Shown: positions 5,625 through 13,531, numbered from the stretch's first letter. The stretch: DNA of 20,927 bases from Candidatus Thorarchaeota archaeon (GCA_016840825.1 JAEORN010000267.1:1-20927), one strand, 5' to 3'. A program made the numbers and translations. Notes: generated by a model from the letters alone, not told the origin.

Positions 5625-5652
5625 GTCACAGAATAAGGTCACAACATGTGAC
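5625..5652. promoter_or_regulatory. Palindromic operator plus extra half-site (GTCACA)
   Basis: GTCACAacaTGTGAC (5638-5652) is a perfect inverted repeat with a 3-base spacer. A third GTCACA at 5625-5630 repeats the left half 13 bases away. The set lies just upstream of the TATA box of the tiny-gene operon, where an activator would bind in archaea. It could also serve the plus-strand gene at 5796, about 145 bases away. The binding protein is unknown. Confidence 0.55.
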
Positions 5653-5795
5653 TATGAAATCCATAGAAATTAGTTAACATCAGATAAGTTCTCAATAGAT
5701 AGCACCGAGATCTAGCATTGCGTCTAATTAGTTCCAGATTATCCTCAATCGGTCATGTAATATGCAGAATTCTCTAACTCGAAGATGTGAAAACC
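5653..5795. promoter_or_regulatory. Intergenic region between the tiny-gene operon and the small membrane gene
   Basis: Apart from the operator to the left, this stretch shows only an A/T-rich TATA-like CATGTAATATGC (about 5755-5766). That element would start transcription close to 5785-5790, suiting the ATG at 5796 but not the upstream GTG at 5787. I see no gene or RNA structure in the rest. Confidence 0.4.
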
Positions 5796-6008
5796 ATGAA
5801 ATCTACAAGACTTGCGGGAGTAGTAGTTGCCATTGCTCTTTTCATAATATGGATTCTGGTTGATATGACCTATTTTCCATCAATTACTGAAAACCTTGGT
5901 TATCCTGTTTTCGAGCTTGTAGCCTACGGATCATGGTTTGTGGTCATCCTTATCATTCTCGTAATACTATCCATTACAGGGAACATTCCAACCAGACAAA
6001 GAGAATAA
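5796..6008 (+). CDS. Small two-segment membrane protein of unknown function
   Basis: The product of about 70 residues has two hydrophobic helices: roughly residues 6-25 (LAGVVVAIALFIIWILVDMT) and 40-60 (ELVAYGSWFVVILIILVILS). A short loop (YFPSITENLGYP) joins them, and the basic tail is NIPTRQRE. ATG 5796 is preferred over GTG 5787 because a GATGTGA motif lies 5 bases before it and the TATA-like element points to a start near it. It is 57 bases upstream of the SDR gene on the same strand and may be co-transcribed. There is no family that I recognise. Confidence 0.6.
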   Translation: MKSTRLAGVVVAIALFIIWILVDMTYFPSITENLGYPVFELVAYGSWFVVILIILVILSITGNIPTRQRE

Positions 6009-6065
6009 TAGATACCGTCCACTTTGCATCAACATTGTCATCCTTTCAAAACGGTGTGAACGAAG

Positions 6066-6911
6066 ATGTCTATGAGAGAGAAAGTCTGTATCGTAACAGG
6101 AGCAAATTCAGGTATTGGGAAAGAAACTGCGTTAGGCCTTGCTAAGGAAGGCGTTTCACTAGTTATGCTAGTAAGAAATCCTGAGAGGGGACAAGAAGCT
6201 AAGGACTACATCATAGCTGAATCATCTAACGAACATGTTGACATGATGGTTTGTGATCTATCTAGTATGGCAGAGATTCGAAGATTCACAGTAGAGTTCT
6301 CACAACGATATAATCGATTGGATATTCTAGTCAATAACGCAGGTGCTGTGTTCTCCAAAAGAGAGGTGACCATAGATGGGTTTGAAAGAAGCCTGGCGGT
6401 AAATTACCTGGCTCCTTTTCTACTGACTCATGAGCTATTGCCTTTGCTAAAATCTAGTGCACCCTCTAGAGTCATCAATCTAACTTCAGGGCTTCACTCC
6501 CGAGGCAAGGTCAATCTTGATGACTTGCAGAGCAAGAACAAGTACAAGCGGATGGAAGCATACCAAAGCTCCAAGCTCATGGTCCTACTTTTCACATACA
6601 AGATTGCAAGGACTCTTGATGGAACTGGTGTGTTCGTGAACGCGGTTTCTCCTGGATTCGTTGCTACAAATCTGGGGAGAAGTTCTGGCAGCAGATTATC
6701 TAGCATAATGTTTGGGATGATGAAACCGTTCCAATTGACTCCTGTAGAAGGCGCTGAAACCTCTCTTTATGTTGCAACATCTCCTGAATTGGATGGTGTG
6801 TCCGGCAAGCATTTTGCAAAATGCCAAGAGAAGGAAACTGCTGAGGTATCCTATGATATTACACTTCAAGACGATCTTTGGGAACAAACGATACAGATGC
6901 TGGGTTTGTAA
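6066..6911 (+). CDS. Short-chain dehydrogenase/reductase, retinol-dehydrogenase-like
   Basis: A Rossmann-fold NAD(P)H-dependent oxidoreductase of 281 residues. T11-GANSGIG-18 is the dinucleotide-binding glycine motif. VCDLSSMAEIR (about 62-72) is the adenine-pocket D-L-S segment, and N90-NAG-93 is the structural motif. S141, Y166 and K170 form the catalytic set (NLTSGLH and AYQSSK). The wide S-to-Y spacing and the VSPGFVATNLGR stretch after the active site are typical of the retinol dehydrogenase/WW-domain oxidoreductase-like branch. R39-N-P-E-R after the second strand favours NADPH. The substrate is probably a lipophilic alcohol or ketone, but this cannot be fixed. The start ATG 6066 has GGTGTGA 6 bases upstream; ATG 6072 is an alternative. 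Confidence 0.93.
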   Translation: MSMREKVCIVTGANSGIGKETALGLAKEGVSLVMLVRNPERGQEAKDYIIAESSNEHVDMMVCDLSSMAEIRRFTVEFSQRYNRLDILVNNAGAVFSKREVTIDGFERSLAVNYLAPFLLTHELLPLLKSSAPSRVINLTSGLHSRGKVNLDDLQSKNKYKRMEAYQSSKLMVLLFTYKIARTLDGTGVFVNAVSPGFVATNLGRSSGSRLSSIMFGMMKPFQLTPVEGAETSLYVATSPELDGVSGKHFAKCQEKETAEVSYDITLQDDLWEQTIQMLGL

Positions 6912-6987
6912 ATGGGTTTTTGTGCATGCCAAAGAATCCTTAAGTGAACAAATCAATAATTAACTATAGTTCATATGGGGTCTTTAT

Positions 6988-7431
6988 ATGAGTGAGATAA
7001 AAGAATCAATAGTACATTCAACCCTTGTACGAGCAAGTCCTGAATCCGTCTACGACGCGATGACTACTGCCAAAGCATTGGATGGATGGTTCACTTCTGG
7101 TGCTGAGGTGATACCAAAGCCAGGTGGTCATATCAAGTTCCGATGGAAGGATTGGGGTGCAGATAAGGCAACCTCAGAAGATGGAGGTCCGGTGGTTGAA
7201 GCTGAACGTCCCAAGCGTTTTGTATTCAAGTGGTTTCCAGCTGGAGATAGCTATAGTACAACAGTAGAGATGGATTTTGAACCTTCTGAAGAAGGAACGA
7301 TAATTCGCCTCAAAGAGTATGGCTACAGGGATGATCCAAAAAGCGTGAGAGCTATGCTCGCCTGCGCTACAGGATGGGGTGAAGCCCTAACATTACTCAA
7401 ATTCTATGTGGAACATGGACATCGATACTAG
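6988..7431 (+). CDS. AHSA1-type SRPBCC (START-like) domain protein
   Basis: The protein of 147 residues has a helix-grip fold that holds a hydrophobic ligand; AHSA1 members are named after the Hsp90 activator but most prokaryotic ones have no known role. Family signs are IVHSTLVRASPESVYDAMTT (first strand and helix), ALDGWFTSGAEVIPKPGGHI with the L-x-x-W-F motif, VVEAERPKRFVFKWF, the strand TTVEMDFEPSEEGTIIRLKEYGY, and the C-terminal helix CATGWGEALTLLKFYVEHG with the G-W-x-x-x-L-x-x-L-K pattern. It is complete and of usual length. A GGGGT lies 8-9 bases before the ATG. It heads a run of four plus-strand genes. Confidence 0.88.
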   Translation: MSEIKESIVHSTLVRASPESVYDAMTTAKALDGWFTSGAEVIPKPGGHIKFRWKDWGADKATSEDGGPVVEAERPKRFVFKWFPAGDSYSTTVEMDFEPSEEGTIIRLKEYGYRDDPKSVRAMLACATGWGEALTLLKFYVEHGHRY

Positions 7432-7466
7432 AAGTGATTGCAAAAACCTCTTGAAGAGCCATAGCT

Positions 7467-8051
7467 GTGATACTATCGACTGATATGCAGAATCAGAAAG
7501 AGCTTAGAAAAGAAGCAGAAGAAATCATGGATAGATTGAATCTTATCGAACTTCTTAGTCGATATGGTGAAACGCGAGTAGTTGGAAGTGTTGTCCTGGA
7601 GCTCATTGTGAAGCTGGATTTGGATATTCATGTATATGTCACTAGTTATTCGTTGATAGATGCATTGAACATGGTCTCAAATGAACTGCTAGATTCTCCA
7701 AGGATTGATGAGATTAGAATCTCTGACTATCGACCAAGAGGCGTAAAGATTGGTATCGACAAGTGTATGGGGCCTTCAGGCAATTGGACAATCGATATCT
7801 GGCTAACCAATGATCGTTCGGCTACAGCATTCGATAGAACAGAAGAACTTCTTCCTGAACTCACCTCTGACAGGAAACAAATCATTCTATCCTTGAAGCG
7901 ATATTATCATTCTCTTGGAAGGCTACATGATGGAATAAGCTCTGTAATCTATAAAGCGGTTCTAAATGGCATAAGTGATGTAGATAGCTTTGAAGCAAGT
8001 TCAGAGTTTCTTGAATACCTAGAATCCGATGAGAGAAGGGACTCAAAATGA
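7467..8051 (+). CDS. Nucleotidyltransferase-superfamily-like protein
   Basis: The 194-residue product contains LIELLSRYGETRVVGSVVLE followed by LIVKLDLDIHVYV. This resembles the GS...D-x-D core of nucleotidyltransferase-fold proteins (about residues 26-58): a GS pair, then D-L-D-I-H about 13 residues later. NWTIDIWL (about 106-113) could supply the third acidic residue. The C-terminal half is helical. Similar proteins are widespread and mostly unnamed; enzymatic activity is unproven. GTG 7467 is the longest start, with a weak GAAGAG upstream; ATG 7485 is an alternative. Its stop overlaps the start of the peptidase-like gene by 4 bases (ATGA), so the two are surely in one operon. Confidence 0.6.
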   Translation: MILSTDMQNQKELRKEAEEIMDRLNLIELLSRYGETRVVGSVVLELIVKLDLDIHVYVTSYSLIDALNMVSNELLDSPRIDEIRISDYRPRGVKIGIDKCMGPSGNWTIDIWLTNDRSATAFDRTEELLPELTSDRKQIILSLKRYYHSLGRLHDGISSVIYKAVLNGISDVDSFEASSEFLEYLESDERRDSK

Positions 8052-9091
8052 CAGTGAAATTCAACAGATCAGGTACGGAATTATTCCTAGAAAAATTGGA
8101 GATCTTGGCACAGGGGAACGCATTATCTCAACAGGATATCAACGCGATTATGGGAAATCGTGTTGTGGATATCTGGATTAAAGCATATGAGTCGTGGATA
8201 CCAGATGCAAGAGCTGATTTTGAGAGAATTCTAGCTAACCTACAAGCAGAATCACCAGAGAATCTTAGTGACTGGGGGACTCATATAGACAATGGTATAC
8301 GATCTGCGATTGAGAACTTGGAAAAAATGCAGGCAAGCCTTGCCCTTCTTTCGGAGTTCAACTGGCCACAAGCAGAGTGGTATGCCCTCAAGTTTCTTCC
8401 AGAAAGCACTCAGATAAATGTGGAGGTATTTGCTACAGTTGACGGTTTCAATGGTGGTATGTTTAGACCTGGGAAGGTCTTCATCTCTCTCCTCTATATG
8501 AGTCCTTCAATGCTTGATGCCAGCAATTTCAGTCATGAGTTTCATCATAGCGGTTTCGATTTCTGGTGGAAGAAGACTCCATTCTATGTTAGATACAATG
8601 AACAGAAAGATACAGCGGAATACTGGGCTCTCAGGCTATTCGAGTATCTAATTAGTGAAGGGTTGGCGAATGCCTTCTGTTCTCCCACAGCGATTGAGAA
8701 GGTGGATGGAGATTCAGAGTGGATACTTGCGCATAATGAGATTATACAGGAGTACGAAGATCGATGGGATGAGTTCCATTCTATGTTGGATGAACTCATC
8801 CGTAGAATCGCTTCAGGAAACATTGTGAATATCAAAGAGGAATACGATGGATTTACGATGGATATGTCAGGGAGAGGACATCCAATAGGTCATTTCTTCT
8901 CTGGACGGATGATTAGGGAAATGGATAGATCTCGGATGGTACAACGTGAGCAAATCATCAAGCTTGTGAGAGAGCCATTCTCGTTCTTCAACCTCTACAA
9001 TACGGCTGCAAAGGAGAGGGGATTGAAGGAGTTCTCAAAGGACCTCCTTCAGAATCTAGATTCACTTATAGCGAAATTGGCAGATAGGTAG
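8048..9091 (+). CDS. Putative zinc metallopeptidase with HEFHH motif
   Basis: The 347-residue product has a gluzincin-like metal site: H163-EFHH-167 in the helix NFSHEFHHSGF, and E204 in LISEGLAN 37 residues later. That arrangement suits two histidines and a glutamate binding zinc, with E164 as the catalytic base. The segment before it (VFATVDGFNGGMF, then KVFISL) is the edge-strand region typical of DUF5700/DUF2268-like predicted peptidases. The N-terminal 110 residues and the C-terminal part are helical. It has no signal peptide or membrane segment, so it is probably cytoplasmic. ATG 8048 has AAGGG 7 bases upstream and overlaps the previous gene's stop. Substrate unknown; peptidase activity is inferred from the motif alone. 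Confidence 0.72.
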   Translation: MTVKFNRSGTELFLEKLEILAQGNALSQQDINAIMGNRVVDIWIKAYESWIPDARADFERILANLQAESPENLSDWGTHIDNGIRSAIENLEKMQASLALLSEFNWPQAEWYALKFLPESTQINVEVFATVDGFNGGMFRPGKVFISLLYMSPSMLDASNFSHEFHHSGFDFWWKKTPFYVRYNEQKDTAEYWALRLFEYLISEGLANAFCSPTAIEKVDGDSEWILAHNEIIQEYEDRWDEFHSMLDELIRRIASGNIVNIKEEYDGFTMDMSGRGHPIGHFFSGRMIREMDRSRMVQREQIIKLVREPFSFFNLYNTAAKERGLKEFSKDLLQNLDSLIAKLADR

Positions 9092-9102
9092 TTGTGAGAT
9101 AA

Positions 9103-9621
9103 TTGCCATTCACTCCTTTCCATTTTGGACCTGCCTTACTTGCGGGGATGATTCTATTCCCCTTTTTCGATATTGCAGCTCTTATGATATGCTGTGTGAT
9201 TCTTGACATAGAGCCGCTTCTAGTCTTGGTCCTTGGGCTTGGAGGTCCATTACATGGTATAGCTCATACGTATCTTGTTGCAACCATAGTCGCTATCATC
9301 GTAAGCGTGGTTCTCTGGATCCTGCGAAATCCTATCTCCTCTTTCATCTCGATATTCGGAATCGAGCAAGAGCCAAAGAAAAATCGGATTCTCGTTGCGA
9401 GTCTATTCGGGACCTATTCTCATGTCTTTATGGACTCCTTCCTCTACTCTGAGATGAACCCATTCTTTCCGATACTTGGAAATCCATTCCTTGGATTACT
9501 CGCCTCTAGTATGATCTATCAATTCTGTGCCTATTGTGGAATCATAGGTATCTTACTCTTCTTTGTCCGATTCTGTATTATGACCAAAAGAGATTCGACT
9601 ATCGGTAGCGAAAATCCCTAG
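9103..9621 (+). CDS. Membrane protein of the DUF457/YbcI-like putative metal-dependent hydrolase type
   Basis: The 172-residue product starts PFTPFHFGPALLAGM, the hallmark opening of this membrane family. It continues with ILDIEPLLVLVLGLGGPLHGIAHTYL (about residues 34-59) and, later, LFGTYSHVFMDSF (about 106-118). The histidines and aspartates in FHFGP, DIE, HGIAH and HVFMD are the conserved polar residues thought to bind metal within the membrane. Four hydrophobic segments are visible. The start is TTG 9103, with GTGAG 4 bases upstream, because the conserved opening begins exactly there. It follows the peptidase-like gene by 11 bases and closes the four-gene run. The reaction is unknown. Confidence 0.75.
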   Translation: MPFTPFHFGPALLAGMILFPFFDIAALMICCVILDIEPLLVLVLGLGGPLHGIAHTYLVATIVAIIVSVVLWILRNPISSFISIFGIEQEPKKNRILVASLFGTYSHVFMDSFLYSEMNPFFPILGNPFLGLLASSMIYQFCAYCGIIGILLFFVRFCIMTKRDSTIGSENP

Positions 9622-9646
9622 TAGAAGACGGAATCTTACTGTGTAT

Positions 9647-9669
9647 TGTGCTATACTGTATATTGCACA
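9647..9669. promoter_or_regulatory. Palindromic operator upstream of the PadR TATA box
   Basis: TGTGCtATActgtaTATtGCACA is an inverted repeat with arms TGTGCnATA/TATnGCACA around a 5-base centre. It lies about 10 bases before the TATA box. Family knowledge: PadR proteins bind dyad-symmetric sites in their own promoters. Confidence 0.6.
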
Positions 9670-9679
9670 CCCCACAAGC

Positions 9680-9688
9680 TTTATATAG
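9680..9688 (+). promoter_or_regulatory. TATA box of the PadR-HAAS operon
   Basis: TTTATATAG is a classic archaeal TATA element. It predicts a transcription start near 9708-9712, leaving an unusually long leader of about 85 bases before the ATG at 9796. Confidence 0.65.
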
Positions 9689-9695
9689 AAATGAT

Positions 9696-9731
9696 GTACA
9701 GTACTAAGTAACGCACAGTATAATGTGTTAC
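9696..9731. promoter_or_regulatory. Two further dyad sites at the PadR transcription start
   Basis: GTACaGTAC (9696-9704) is a perfect odd palindrome. GTAACgCA...TGtGTTAC (9708-9731) has arms of eight bases with one mismatch around an 8-base centre. Both cover the expected transcription start. Together with 9647-9669 they bracket the TATA box on both sides, a layout suited to autorepression. Confidence 0.55.
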
Positions 9732-9795
9732 ATGATAAGGTGTATCGTACAATGATAAGTGTTCAAGGAAACGACAATTATATGGGTGGTGAACC

Positions 9796-10164
9796 ATGAG
9801 TTCAGAGTCTAAGAAGGCACTCGAGGAATTCGAGCGCTGGAGTAAGGAAGTGAAGCGAGGGGCGGCCTCATTGGCTATCCTTGCGGTCCTTGAGGACGAA
9901 GAAGCTTATGGTTATGAGATTGTGAATCAGCTGAGCTACAGAGTATCGTTCTTGCAGCTTGAGCAAGGAACAGTCTACCCCCTACTGAGACGGCTAGAAC
10001 AGAGAGGTCTCTTGAACAGCCGATGGGATCAGAGCGATCCTGCAAAACCAAAGAAGTACTATCGTCTGACCTACGACGGTAAGAGAGCTTTGGACATGAT
10101 GATGGAAACATGGTCTGTGCTATCAGAAGAAATGAACAAACTAAGTAAAGGAGTTGAAGCATAA
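9796..10164 (+). CDS. PadR-family transcriptional regulator
   Basis: A winged-helix regulator of 122 residues. The diagnostic stretch is GAASLAILAVLEDEEAYGYEIVNQLS (about residues 22-47, with the A-Y-G-Y-E-I motif), then LEQGTVYPLLRRLEQRGLL (about 56-74, the recognition helix with the T-V-Y-P-x-L-x-R-L-E pattern), and PKKYYRLTYDGKRAL (about 85-99, the wing). A C-terminal helix for dimerisation follows. GGTGGTGA lies 3 bases before the ATG. The stop is followed at once by the ATG of the HAAS-domain protein (TAAATG), so the two are coupled. Palindromes around the promoter suggest it represses its own operon. The signal is unknown. Confidence 0.94.
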   Translation: MSSESKKALEEFERWSKEVKRGAASLAILAVLEDEEAYGYEIVNQLSYRVSFLQLEQGTVYPLLRRLEQRGLLNSRWDQSDPAKPKKYYRLTYDGKRALDMMMETWSVLSEEMNKLSKGVEA

Positions 10165-11256
10165 ATGGCAGACAAGCCTATCGATTTGATTGAGAAATAT
10201 CTGGAACGTGTGCAAGTATACCTACCACTTGGTAGCGATGAGATACTTGCTGAAATAAGGACCCACCTTATTGAAGAAGCTGAGAACCTTGGGGGTGGTC
10301 ATTTGACCCATGGCTCAGCTATGCTAGCTGTTGAGCGGTTTGGTGATCCGAAAGATGCAGCCAATGAATGGGCGGGAACCGGCAAGAAGGTCGGACCTGT
10401 ACCAGCAGAATATACTACTCCCTTGGTGAAGATAGCATTGACCCTGATAGCTCTTGGTGCGGTCTTCATAGCTGGAGCAGCAATCGTGAATGCTGCAGTT
10501 CCCGGTTTCTGGGAGATGGTCGACTTTGGCTGGAGCATTGGAATGATGGTAATAATGTCACTTCTCTATGCTTTCATGATCATTGGAGGACTATCATATC
10601 TGGACAGCAGAGGCAAGCCTCCCACTGAGAAGACCACATTGGAAAGCGTTCTGGGTGTCGCAACTGGCGCATTCAAGCCAAAGCCCAGGTCTGATGCTGG
10701 CGCGGGATTCTTCTTTGGAATAATCTTTGCAGCCTTCATATTCTCTCCATTCGTCCAGAACATCCTCACAACAGAGGCATTATTCTTCGTAAACCTCTTT
10801 GCGACCCTCCTATTTGCGGAAGCCATTGTGAACCTGATGTTCTTCCTGTTCGGTGAGAACAATGTGAACCTCTCATTCGAGGCCATCGTTGGAGTTGCTT
10901 GGATCCTTCTCTCCATGTTTCTGATCAATCTGGCATTCCCATTGACAGGATTCTACAACAACACAAATGGTGTTTGGTCCTTCATGTCCTTCGAGGAACT
11001 ATTTCAACTAGTTCCTGAATTGGAGATATTCCTACCACTCAATCTAATCTGGGTCTTCGTGGTATTCATCATCGTCATAACCAACCTCTGGACGGTTCTC
11101 ATGGCATTGATGAAGATTCCAATGTACCGCCAAGCTGGCAAGAGCTGGTGGTGGCAAGGTGAATGGGGTCAGAAGCGCTGGAAGAAGTACCGAAAGAAGG
11201 CCAATCGACCAGCTGAAACAGTCAGAGAGGATGGTTACTCTTCTTCTAACTACTAA
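10165..11256 (+). CDS. HAAS/DUF1700-like domain membrane protein, PadR partner
   Basis: The N-terminal 70 residues match the HAAS-type helical domain commonly encoded next to PadR regulators: LIEKYLERVQVYLPLGSDEI, then LAEIRTHLIEEAENLG, and AVERFGDPKDAANEW, the F-G-D/S-P-x-x-x-A signature. About six membrane helices follow (roughly residues 88-112, 120-145, 180-202, 206-229, 238-258 and 288-318). A basic tail ends it, starting KSWWWQGEWGQKRWKKYRKK. PadR-HAAS pairs are thought to link membrane state to transcription, with the membrane protein as the regulated or sensing partner; that function is not shown here. Zero spacing from padR and a terminator 11 bases after the stop define a two-gene operon. 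Confidence 0.85.
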   Translation: MADKPIDLIEKYLERVQVYLPLGSDEILAEIRTHLIEEAENLGGGHLTHGSAMLAVERFGDPKDAANEWAGTGKKVGPVPAEYTTPLVKIALTLIALGAVFIAGAAIVNAAVPGFWEMVDFGWSIGMMVIMSLLYAFMIIGGLSYLDSRGKPPTEKTTLESVLGVATGAFKPKPRSDAGAGFFFGIIFAAFIFSPFVQNILTTEALFFVNLFATLLFAEAIVNLMFFLFGENNVNLSFEAIVGVAWILLSMFLINLAFPLTGFYNNTNGVWSFMSFEELFQLVPELEIFLPLNLIWVFVVFIIVITNLWTVLMALMKIPMYRQAGKSWWWQGEWGQKRWKKYRKKANRPAETVREDGYSSSNY

Positions 11257-11266
11257 TCTAGACAAT

Positions 11267-11300
11267 GGGAGCACTATTCTGCTCCCTCTCTCTTTTTATT
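11267..11300 (+). terminator. Hairpin-plus-T-tract terminator after the PadR-HAAS operon
   Basis: GGGAGCA (11267-11273) pairs perfectly with TGCTCCC (11280-11286) across a six-base loop. TCTCTCTTTTTATT follows. Confidence 0.8.
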
Positions 11301-11371
11301 GATAATTTCCATCGAAAATGCTCTAATCTATTCAGTTTTATCTCAAAGGATTGTCTAATACTTGGATAATA

Positions 11372-13291
11372 ATGAGATTGCACTGGCGGGCATCAATCAT
11401 CCTTGCAGTTGTGGTCTTACTGGCCTTACCGTATTCTATAGATGCCTATCCAGTATCTACCAATACATCACTAATGAGTTCAGAAATCTATGAGTCACAG
11501 GAACTGCTGACTGACCCCTTGTTGACAATTGAACCTGAATATTCTGTTGAAGGATCAAGTCATGAGTTTTCGTTTAAGTACAATGACTCTTCATCGAATA
11601 ATAACGATGGCATTGTTTCGCTGAATTGGACTCATATCCCGGGCACGGAGCTAGTCTTTGAAACAAGTGGAATTGCACCAGAGTGCCAAGAATTCGTTTA
11701 TTTCTCTCAGGAGTTCACATGGGATTTGAATACATTACCTTCAAGTCTGAATCTATCACTGAGATATCAAATAACTAGAAGTGACAGCTTCTTAACTCAG
11801 TATTCGTCAGGATTATACGAAATAAGATTCTGGTTCATTCACCCAGACGGAATATGGCAGGAAATTACGCGATTTGGAGGACGTCAGGACTCCTATAGAT
11901 TGAATTCTCACGCGGTCTCATGCATATATTTCGAAGATCTGTTTGAGAAACTTATGATTGGAAATGATCATGAAGCCCTACCTGCGGCGAAACTGGCAAT
12001 TGGTCTAGTCCCAACTTGGCGATTTAGAAATGATAATGGTATTCCGTTGTGGAGAGAATTCAATGGGTCAGTTATACTAGATATTACAGAGATGAGCTTG
12101 CGCGCACTTTACAGACGAGAAGATATGATAGTTGAAACAGAGATGCCTGTATTCAATAATTCGTGGCAAGTCAGTAGTTCAGATTCTTTCAGAGATTCCT
12201 TTATGGCTTCTGATGATAGTCTATATGTACTTGCAGTAGAAGATTTAGTGGGTATTGGATTAGGATCGACCCTAACCCGGGTTGGATTACGTGGAGAAGA
12301 GATTTGGAGAAAGACATGGGCCGCATCTGAAAGATTGCTAGTACATTCAGTGGCTGCAACTACAAGTATTGTCTATGTCATAGGAACGAAATATGGACTC
12401 GGAGCAAGTTCCGATGTCGGGCTTTATGCCTTGGATATCAATGGTAATCCCCTATGGAATACAACTCTTGATTATTCAGCAAGTGATTATCCCGGTGATG
12501 TGGGTATCAATTCGAATGGTGAGATATTCATAGGAGTTTCAACTACACTTTCTCCAGAGCGAAATGTTCTCATAAAACTAGATAGCGAGGGGAAAATATT
12601 GTGGGATGTATTCTTTGGGGCCACTCAATGGGATCGAGTACAAGATGTTGAGGTTTGCAAGAATGGGAATATATACACACGAACTGAGGTTCTTCTCTCT
12701 CTGTGGAATGATGATGGCGAAAGCCTCTGGTCCTTGCGAGGGTATTTTGATGATGCATATGCACTTACCAATGGAGATGTATTGACAACGCATTCTACAT
12801 TGGATGGATTAGTTAATCTGACCAGCCATGATATGGCTGGAATCAAAAAGTGGTCCTCCTCCTATGAAATAGAATACACACAGGACTGGAGAGATTTAGT
12901 TACTATCTCATCAGCCATCGATGGACCTAATGATACTATTATCGCGCTCCTTTGGATATATGGATATCATCCAGGGCGTCTTCTTTTGCATCTCGATGAT
13001 AGTGGCAATCAATTGCTTAATAGAACACTTTCTTTCAGCGAAGATTTGCATGATATTTATGATATTCCCCAGTACTACGATATGTACATAGATTCTAAGG
13101 GACTACTCTATTTGATTGGAGCATATCTGGATAGGGATTTGGATTATTCAATAGTTGTTGGTGTGTATGATTTTGATGGAGTTGTTGTGAGAATGACAAA
13201 CTCCGCCCTCATCAATTCCTCGATTGCAGTTGCACTTGTGATGGTAGTAATAATCAGTTTCGAATCGAAAAGGAAACTCTCCTATTCATGA
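11372..13291 (+). CDS. Exported beta-propeller-like surface protein with C-terminal membrane anchor
   Basis: The product of about 639 residues starts with a signal peptide: RLHWRASIILAVVVLLALPY, then cleavage probably after the following SIDA. Residues to about 250 look like a beta-sandwich rich in aromatic and polar strands. From about 265 to 600 there are blade-like repeats with D-x-x-G-x-x-L/I-W endings (GLRGEEIWRKTW, DINGNPLWNTTL, DSEGKILWDVFF, NDDGESLWSL, DMAGIKKWSSS), as in PQQ-like or SBBP-type propellers. The C-terminus SSIAVALVMVVIISFESKRK is a single membrane helix with a basic stop. Many N-x-S/T sites fit a glycosylated cell-surface protein. I chose ATG 11372 because it opens the signal peptide; TTG 11351 adds seven residues. 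Ligand unknown. Confidence 0.72.
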   Translation: MRLHWRASIILAVVVLLALPYSIDAYPVSTNTSLMSSEIYESQELLTDPLLTIEPEYSVEGSSHEFSFKYNDSSSNNNDGIVSLNWTHIPGTELVFETSGIAPECQEFVYFSQEFTWDLNTLPSSLNLSLRYQITRSDSFLTQYSSGLYEIRFWFIHPDGIWQEITRFGGRQDSYRLNSHAVSCIYFEDLFEKLMIGNDHEALPAAKLAIGLVPTWRFRNDNGIPLWREFNGSVILDITEMSLRALYRREDMIVETEMPVFNNSWQVSSSDSFRDSFMASDDSLYVLAVEDLVGIGLGSTLTRVGLRGEEIWRKTWAASERLLVHSVAATTSIVYVIGTKYGLGASSDVGLYALDINGNPLWNTTLDYSASDYPGDVGINSNGEIFIGVSTTLSPERNVLIKLDSEGKILWDVFFGATQWDRVQDVEVCKNGNIYTRTEVLLSLWNDDGESLWSLRGYFDDAYALTNGDVLTTHSTLDGLVNLTSHDMAGIKKWSSSYEIEYTQDWRDLVTISSAIDGPNDTIIALLWIYGYHPGRLLLHLDDSGNQLLNRTLSFSEDLHDIYDIPQYYDMYIDSKGLLYLIGAYLDRDLDYSIVVGVYDFDGVVVRMTNSALINSSIAVALVMVVIISFESKRKLSYS

Positions 13292-13494
13292 AGACAGTAT
13301 CCTCCATTCAATAATAGGCATGAACAAGGGCGAAATCTAGTGTTTCTTTCATTTTCTATTCCTAGTATTCATCATCTAATCTTCAGACGTGAAGCCTTTT
13401 TGAAGTGAATTGAAGTTTCATATGCCTTTTTTGATAAAATAGAGCTCTATAATTGCCTTTTACTTCCTGAATTTAGTAGAATTCTTAACCATTG
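13292..13494. other. Intergenic region between the two surface-protein genes
   Basis: No gene is seen. CTTCAgacgTGAAG at 13381-13394 followed by CCTTTTTG is a possible weak terminator for the propeller gene, 90 bases after its stop. Several T-rich runs surround it. The promoter of the next gene follows. Confidence 0.4.
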
Positions 13495-13505
13495 TTATAT
13501 ATAAT
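13495..13505 (+). promoter_or_regulatory. TATA box of the acidic surface-protein gene
   Basis: TTATATATAAT is a strong TATA element. It is 27-37 bases before the ATG at 13532, so the leader should be only a few bases. A GGTGAT just before the ATG may or may not lie within the message. Confidence 0.7.
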
Positions 13506-13531
13506 CTAGAGAACTCTTTCTTGGTGATTCA

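Noticed and set aside
10566..10928. 120-codon minus-strand frame inside the HAAS membrane protein gene
   Set aside because: Shadow of a well-supported plus-strand gene; it has no ribosome site or recognisable motif.
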